This document shows, piece by piece, positions 58,301 through 64,000 of a stretch of DNA of 64,000 bases. Numbering within the stretch: the first letter of the stretch is position 1; every line of letters starts with the position of its first letter. Origin of the DNA: Trichosporon coremiiforme. Lineage: Eukaryota; Basidiomycota; Tremellomycetes; Trichosporonales; Trichosporonaceae. Made by a program: the position numbers and the translations under genes. The DNA lies in contig BCJJ01000012.1 in the NCBI GenBank assembly GCA_039545355.1, forward strand, positions 1,133,067-1,197,066, given 5' to 3'. Below the pieces are notes generated by a model. The model did no database searches and had not been told where the DNA came from. It was given only the letters and a program-made list of their open reading frames with translations.

Positions 58301-58740
58301 GACGTGAGTCCTCTCCAGCTAACTTGTCCCAGCACGTGAGCCAAGCAGTCATTGGGTGGTTTCGAGATACCCACATAATAGCGGTTGTCTTCGCGTGAGT
58401 TGCTTACACATCAGTGTTTGTCAACTCCGTCCCAGACCCCTCTCTTGGATCGTGGCTGCCCACATATAGCTGACAGCATCTCCGTAGTGAGCAACAGTGA
58501 GCTGATCGCCATACGTGAGTCCCAGCTTCCCAGTCTTTGCGAGCTAATCCCAGTCTCGCCCACTTCACTTGCCCCACAATCACGCACCAGCTGCGTTTCA
58601 CCCTCGCCACAAGAGATGTGAGTTTCTCTGATAGCTTCTCACTCGTTGGAACTGTAAGCTAACACCCAGGCGTGAGGCTAGCTGTTCCAGCATCGTTCTC
58701 AGCTTACGCCCAGCCTCCGTACCTGTCCGATGCACACGTC
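52389..58740 (+). CDS. Micro-exon gene: dozens of tiny exons, unknown protein (both ends undetermined)
   Basis: The plus strand is packed with donors (GTGAGT, GTAAGT, GTATGT) and branch/acceptor signals (GCTGAC or GCTAAC, then CAG) about every 50-60 nt; the minus strand is not. Joining the intervals gives coherent protein. In 56111-58451 about 33 exons of 2-138 nt keep one frame open for about 267 codons; pieces read CYRRCCIWLFEDAYIELQ, YYSHFMTCTICNHRYDSAF, RILSYVETDPLSLQFVLRLE and IGWFRDTHIIAVVFA. A second coherent stretch is 54865-54888, 54939-54978, 55042-55065, 55100-55126, 55156-55220 (ASYFAPLINQVQLSHRVNPK, VYAAVDVLAKLFEHTF). Upstream of the inserted transposon an exon reads FAPLVILPRDEFVAETYYM. 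I recognise no family. Start, several middle exons and the stop (a TAG at 58740 or further) are unresolved. The gene is convergent with SMC2. Confidence 0.7.
52895..52921 (+). repeat. Left terminal inverted repeat of the Tc1/mariner element
   Basis: These 27 bp are identical to the reverse complement of 54625-54651, preceded by the TA target duplication. Confidence 0.95.
53069..54257 (-). CDS. Tc1/mariner DD34E transposase
   Basis: The model is complement(53069-53600, 53653-54257), 378 aa from the first Met, or 362 aa from the Met at 54209 (MPRPCLTPRRRAKIASLARY), the more likely start. A 52-nt intron (GTGAGT, GCTGAC, CAG) in phase joins RANER to YIQYTS. The N-terminal helix-turn-helix DNA-binding region is followed by the catalytic triad: Asp in VIFCDEVPLYI, Asp in WVVEDNAVVHT, and Glu in LNPIENLW with 34 residues between the last two. 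No stop or frameshift interrupts it. Without the intron the reading frame looks split in two, so it can be mistaken for a broken copy. Confidence 0.93.
54625..54651 (-). repeat. Right terminal inverted repeat of the Tc1/mariner element
   Basis: These 27 bp are the exact inverted match of the left repeat, followed by TA. Confidence 0.95.
57010..58671 (+). other. Series of putative 2-nt exons (CAG-NN-GTGAGT)
   Basis: Ten dinucleotides are bounded by a branch site plus AG on the left and a donor on the right: 57010-57011 AT, 57127-57128 GA, 57298-57299 AA, 57549-57550 GA, 57696-57697 GC, 57939-57940 GC, 58073-58074 AC, 58185-58186 GC, 58302-58303 AC and 58670-58671 GC. Six fit CAGNNGTGAGT exactly. 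Where tested by hand in the 57.0-57.3 kb part, including them keeps the frame open and skipping them gives an early stop. Confidence 0.65.
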
Positions 58741-58805
58741 TAGCCAAGAGCCTGCATATCGTACAACATCTACTGATCTAACAACCCAAGACAAGTCCCC
58801 TCTGC

Positions 58806-61800
58806 TCATCGAACACTGACTGTCCGACCGGCACTACCCCCGTTGTTCGCCAGCGTGCGCTTCTCGGGCGCAACGCTCGCGGACCGCGTAGCAGTGCGCT
58901 CGACAATGGACGTGCCGTCGCGGAAGCGCGCCTTGAAGAGCACGTTTGCGTTCGTGAACAGGCCCTCCTTCAGGGACACGACGATGAACTGGGATCCCTT
59001 GAAGCGGTTGCGGAACAGCTGGCCAATGTGCTGCGTGTGCTGCAGATCGAGGGCGGCGTCGATCTCGTCTAGAATGTACATCGGCGCAGGCTTGAATTGG
59101 AGCAGCGACATGATGAGGGAGAGCGCGATGAGGGAGCGCTGCCCGCCCGACAGCTCGGTGAGGGACTGCTTCCACACACTGCCGAGACGGACCTTGACCT
59201 CGAGTCCTTCGGTGAGGTCCTGGCCCTCTGGGGGCTGCAGCTTGGCGAAATTGCCGGGCAGCAGCTCCTCGAAGATCAGGCCAAAGTCGCCGTTCACCTT
59301 CTCCCAAGTCTTGAGCAGGGCGTCGCGCTTGTACCGGTCCAGCTCGGTGATGGTCGCCTCGATCTTGGCCTTGTCCTTCAGGACCGTCGCCATCATCTTT
59401 TGGAGCGCGGCCTCCTTCTTCTCGACGCTGTCAATCATGTTCATGACCTTGGTGTTGATCTTGCGACCCATGCCCTTGTGCTGCGCCTCGAGCTCGCGGC
59501 ACTGCTCACGCGCCTGAGACAGGTTGACGCCGTGGAAGTCGTACGGCGTGCCGCGCTGGCCGAAGAACTGCTTCTCCTCGAGGATCCAGCTGAACTGCTT
59601 CTCGAGGTTGTCCTTGGCCGACTCGGACGCACTGCGCTCCTTGCTTATGACGCCGAGGTCGTGCTCCAGCTTCTTCAGGACGAGCTCGCTATCGACAATC
59701 TCCTGCTTCTTCGCCTTGAGATCACGCTCCAGGTCGGCGAGCTCGTTGTCAAAGGCGACGAGGACGGCACGCTCGGCGCGCAGCATGTCCTCCATCGCCT
59801 TGTAGTCAGCCTGGTGCTTGGCGACGCGCGAGTGGAGCTTCTGCAGCTCGGCCTGGCTCTTCTTCAGCGCCTCCTGCGCCTCGGCAAGCTCCTCCTTGGC
59901 TGCCTCGACGTCGCCCTCGAGCTGCTGTACCTCGAGCTCGGCAGTCTGCACCTCCTTCTGTCGGCTCTTGACGTCGGCCGTCTTCTTGCCCAGCGCCTTC
60001 TTGCGCGCGGCAATGTCCGCCTTGATCTCCTTCAGCTTGCTGTCCTTGTTGTTGCTAAAGTCGGCCATGTCCTTCTCCAGGCGCTTGCACTCGGCCTCGG
60101 CCTCCTTTCTCTTGGCCTTGGCCGACTCGACGACGGCCTTGAGCTCGGCGAGCGTCTTGCGCGCTGCCTCGACCTCGGCGATGATCTTGGTCGCGTTCGA
60201 GCCGCTGACCTGGTCCTCGAGCAGCTTGACCTCGTGCGCACACAGGTCGAGCTGGCGCTTGTCCTTGCGCCACTGGTCGATCTGCTTCTTGGCGCCGGTA
60301 AGCTCCTTGGACGCATCGGAGAGGACGTTCTTGTACTCGGCCATCTTGCGCTCGATCGCACGCAGCTCCTGCACCTTGACGAGGAGTCCAGAGGAGGACG
60401 GCGCGGCACCGCCGGAAAGCGTGCCGGACGGGTCGTACACGTCGCCCTGGAGGGTGACGGAGCGCACGCCGATGTTGCGGTTGAACGTGACAGCCTGCGC
60501 GGCCTCCTTGTCCTTGGCGATGAACACGTCACCAAAGACGTACGACATGGCGGCGCTGACCTCGTCATCGTAGCCGACGAGATCCAAAGCAAGGTTGACC
60601 TTGCCGGGAGCGACCTTGTTGGCGGCGGCCATCTTCTCAGCGGACATGCGGAACGCGTTGATCTTGTTGAGCGGGATGATGGTGACGCGCTTGCGGAGCT
60701 TGCCGTGGTTCAACAGCGCCGAGCCGACCTTCTCGTCCTCGACAACGACGTTGTAGAGCTTGCCGCCGGCGCAGATCTCGAGCGCGGTCGAGGCAGCAAA
60801 GTTGGACTGGTCGAGGTCGACGAGCGTCGCAACGAGGCCCTTGACCTGCGAGCGGTCGAAACCGGCATACGGGTCAGAGTAGGAAAAGTCGATAGCGGCG
60901 AGGCGGGACTTGATGGCGTCGCGCTTCTCGCTGAGCTCCGAGACCTTCTGGCCAGCCTCGGCCTGGCGCTCGAGGAGCTCGCGCTCCTTCTCGTCGTCCC
61001 AGCCAGCCGACTCGACACGCGCCTGGAGCTTCTCAGCCTCGGCACGCTTCGCCGCGAGCTCCTTCAGGAGACCCTCGCCTTCCTTCTCGGCCTTCTTCGC
61101 GCGGGGCTCCTTCTCCTTGATCTCGCGCTCAGCGTGGCCAATCTTGACCTTGGCTTGCTCAGCCTCAGTGCCGGCGGCGGCAAGCCTAGCCTTGGCCTCG
61201 GCGAGTTGGCCCATGTAGCCTCCCGCCTCCTCCTCGTTGTTCGATGAGAGACCCGTCAGCAGCGTCTGGAGCAACTCCTCGGTCTTGGCGAGCTCGGCGG
61301 CACCAGCGTCGTACGCCTCCTTCAGCTCGGCGAACGAGGCGGCTTCGTCCTCGGCAGACTGCCTCTTCTTTCCGAGAGCGTCCTCGGCCTGACGTCAGTT
61401 CCGGTAAACCCCCGCAACTTACATCCTTGATAGCCTTCTTGGCAGTCTCGACGCGCTTCGTGTCCTCCGAAACGGTGCTCTCGTGCAGCTCGAGCTGAGC
61501 CTTGACTTTGACGAGCTCGCGCTCGAGCTCGTTGAAGGCGTCGGTCAGGGCCTGCATCTTGCCGCCCTTGGCCATCTCCTTGGTGCGGCGCGCCTCGATC
61601 TCCTCGCGCTCCTTCTCCATGTCCTTGCACTCCTTGCCTCCGCGCTCGACGTCCTCCCTGACGCGGGTGATCTCGGCCTTCTTCTGCGCAATCGTGTCGG
61701 CGCTCTTGTCGAGGCGGTCGACGACGACCTGCCACTCGTACGCCTTGACGAGACGAGTAAGGCGCTCGAGCTCGGTCGTCGCCTTCTGATACTCGAGGTA

Positions 61801-62516
61801 AGAGCGCTTCTCGGCGCGCAGCTTCTCGAGCTTCGGGTCGATCTCCTCGCGAAGCAGGCTCTCAATCTCCTCAACCTTCTTGTCCTTCTTCGCCATCGTC
61901 TTGACGGCCTTCTCCTTGCGCTCCTCGAACATGCGCGTTCCGGCGGCTTCCTCAACCATGCCGAGGATCTCGGCCGGCTTCATGTTGAGCACCTTGGTGA
62001 TCTTGCCCTGCATGATGAGAAAATTGGGGTTGTTGATGTTGAGCTGGACCGACTGGAACAGGTTCTGAATCGTCTGCAGCGTGCTCTTGTGGCCGTTCAG
62101 GAGGTACTTGGACACGTTTCCGACGGCGATTTGGCGAGTAACGGTAATCTGGGGGGTGTTCTCGAATCCGACTGGCGACTTGGAGCGGTCCTGGTTGTTG
62201 AACACGATCGTGACCGATGCCTTGGTGACACCGGCCTGACCACGCTTGTAGATGAGGTCCATGAGGTTGTTCGCGCGCACCGACTGCATGTTCGTGATAC
62301 CGAGAACGAAACAGATCGCATCGAGAATATTCGACTTGCCGGATCCGTTCAGACCCGTGATGGCGTTGAACGACTCATCGAAGCCTGCCGTTAGCACGAG
62401 AGCGAAGGTCCGACGCACCTGAAATGGTCGTTCGCACGGGGTACGACTTGAAGCCTGGGGTCAGCTAGCCGCCACGACCGCAACTCACCGTCGAGGATGA
62501 GTTCCTCGATCCTCAT
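58806..62516 (-). CDS. SMC2: Condensin subunit SMC2
   Basis: The model is complement(58806-61388, 61423-62384, 62419-62454, 62489-62516), 1202 aa, with three introns of 34 nt. The N-terminus MRIEELILDGFKSYPVRTTI leads to Walker A GLNGSGKSN (about residues 32-40) and to FVLGITNMQSVRANNLMDLI, which is characteristic of SMC2. Long coiled coils flank a hinge around residues 480-640 (GLVATLVDLDQSNFAASTAL, YVFGDVFIAKDKEAAQAVTF). The C-terminus has the signature LSGGQRSLIALSLIMSLLQF (about residue 1088) and Walker B MYILDEIDAALDLQHT. SMC2 pairs with SMC4 in condensin to compact mitotic chromosomes. The 3' end faces the micro-exon gene at very short distance. Confidence 0.98.
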
Positions 62517-64000
62517 CGTGTCGTGTCGCTTGCTGGCGGTTGTGGTTAGTGGACGTTCCGAGCAATTCAGCACAAACAAACCCGGCCGTCCGGTGATGTC
62601 AACAAAACAGGCGCGGTGTTGTTGTGGTCTTCACGGTGATACATTTGATTCCGTTTTCCACGTGGTGGCCGTATCCCACGTCAGCAGTCTTAAGTTGAGA
62701 CATGGGTTTAGCGGATTCAGCAGGATATGCATACGCGATAAGGTTTCGAGCCAGAGACAACGTTCTGTGCGTTCGGCGTGCTTCTTGCCCGTCTTCCCGC
62801 GAGGTACGGAGGCAACAGGTACGATGGACAGCGTGTGCTGTGAGGTGTGCACCGCTGCAACCTCCATGCTGTCCAGCAGTGCAAGATGGTAATTGGCAGG
62901 CGGTAGCAGCGCATTCCGGATCGATCTGCGTTACAGAGATAAGGAGGTCTGGACATTCCGGCCGGAGGAACGTTCGGGTTCCTTGCTGGATGCATGCCGC
63001 TGGGTGCCGTGCAAGCCTTGTCTCGGTGCAAGTTTCGGATCTGAAGCAGCTCTTGCGATCTCGATCGCAGATCCATTCCAGCCATGCTCGCTGTCACCAC
63101 TGGGAGGATGCATGCGCAACCCAGTTGCTCCACTTCAGCTGCGATCGGCGCAGCACTGCACCCAGCCAGCAGCACAGAGCCTACACCATGCCTCGCGCAC
63201 TGGAGGCGGCGTCGACGTCACCTTCATTGCGGTCTTGCTACCTTCTCCGAGGCTGCGGGCGCTGTCGAAGAAGGCCACTATGAGCAGAGGTTACAACCAC
63301 GAGGAAGACAGCGGTGACGCCCGCCTACAGCGAGGCGGAAGCAAGCCAACGGAGATCCCACATCAGACCAACGGGCGCTCCACTTGCTCGCTACCGCCTG
63401 CGCAACGCCAAACGCCGAGGAAGCGACGCGTGCTGCATCGCTATCAGGTGTGACGCTTGGGCCGTGGCGCCACTCAGGGTGGCGGGATAGCCAGCAGCCA
63501 GCCGGCAATGGGAGTGGGCGTGGGCAGCTGCTATGCTGGAGTGTCCGTGCGATGTGTGACCTACGGATGGGAAGCGCTGTAAGCGCTGAGTTCTGTAGTT
63601 CCTTACTGAGCGGAAGTGCACAAGAAGGAGGAAGGACGCAGGAGAAATCGCTGCGGATGGATAAGCTGTCTCCCGCTGTGCCAAGATCAACTGGGACCGA
63701 CGCCGGTCCCGTCGCCGCTGAGTGACGGGCCGCACTGACTCCGAGACGGCCGCCACGTGCGCGGAGGCCAGTATGCATACGAGCGCCATGGCAAGGAAGA
63801 TGCACGCCGTTGCGGGCAGGAAGCAGTGCAGCGGCCTGGATGCAGGTATGCGGCGTACGAGCTGGCACCGCTCTGCACGTCCTGGCCACGTCCTTGTCCT
63901 GGCCGGCATGGGCCGAGCGAGCTGGCTGCTTTACCCAGCGACGAACGCACGGATCCCTGCATTCGCGATGATTATTCTGGGCGCGGTGTTTTCCCTCTAG
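62517..64000. other. Right flank, no gene supported
   Basis: This is the SMC2 upstream region (CACGTG at 62661-62666) followed by sequence with many short overlapping ORFs on both strands. None has consistent splice signals or recognisable protein. A gene partly outside the window cannot be excluded. Confidence 0.4.

Noticed and set aside
57001..58740. The dense GTGAGT/CTGAC region as a tandem satellite repeat
   Set aside because: Only the splice signals recur; the bases between them differ in sequence and length and form a continuous reading frame.
59097..61247. 716-codon plus-strand ORF over SMC2
   Set aside because: A shadow of the coiled-coil coding strand (L/E/G-rich), opposite to an unmistakable SMC2.
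62717..63909. ORFs on both strands at the right edge
   Set aside because: Overlapping frames with no consistent splice chain or known protein; insufficient support.

Overview
The window is nuclear DNA of a basidiomycete yeast, most likely a tremellomycete of the Trichosporonales type (inference). The reasons are its GC-rich coding sequence, several short introns in almost every gene (often 33-60 nt), GTGAGT/GTAAGT donors, a CTGAC/CTAAC branch site a few bases before CAG, and intron-containing tRNAs. Exon models were spliced by eye, and reading phase was checked across every junction.

Layout. 0-20 kb: 3' end of PRP16, a K/E-rich coiled-coil gene, the La protein (with ambiguous bases), a signal-anchored kelch protein, an MFS transporter, an APH-type phosphotransferase, a small membrane protein candidate, EMC6, ADE2 divergent from NDUFAF3, and a 749-aa protein whose N-terminus may be a TPP1/Tpz1-like OB fold. 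22-32 kb: a USP12/46-type deubiquitinase, COQ10, tRNA-Lys(CUU), ARG1 divergent from TGS1, and a Gly/Tyr repeat protein. 33-46 kb: a GPI-type Cys-rich wall protein, two adjacent BRCT-like genes (the second ends in a Ulp1-like fold that seems to lack the catalytic His), tRNA-Ile(AAU), a beta-lactamase-like hydrolase, and two related small secreted proteins. 47-52 kb: RPS23 and a gamma-glutamyltransferase-like protein. 52.4-58.7 kb: the most unusual locus. 58.8-62.5 kb: SMC2.

The 52.4-58.7 kb locus is a plus-strand gene made of dozens of introns of about 30-90 nt separated by very small exons, several apparently only 2 nt long (CAG-NN-GTGAGT). When these are joined, one frame stays open over about 267 codons (56111-58451) and reads like protein, with a Cys/His-rich stretch. 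An intact-looking Tc1/mariner element (27-bp perfect inverted repeats, TA duplication, intron-containing DD34E transposase) sits antisense inside one of its introns.

The named genes are mostly unlinked housekeeping functions: splicing, RNA capping, purine and arginine synthesis, respiratory assembly, translation and condensin. Several pairs share divergent promoters (La/kelch, ADE2/NDUFAF3, ARG1/TGS1). No operons, CRISPR arrays or rRNA genes were seen.
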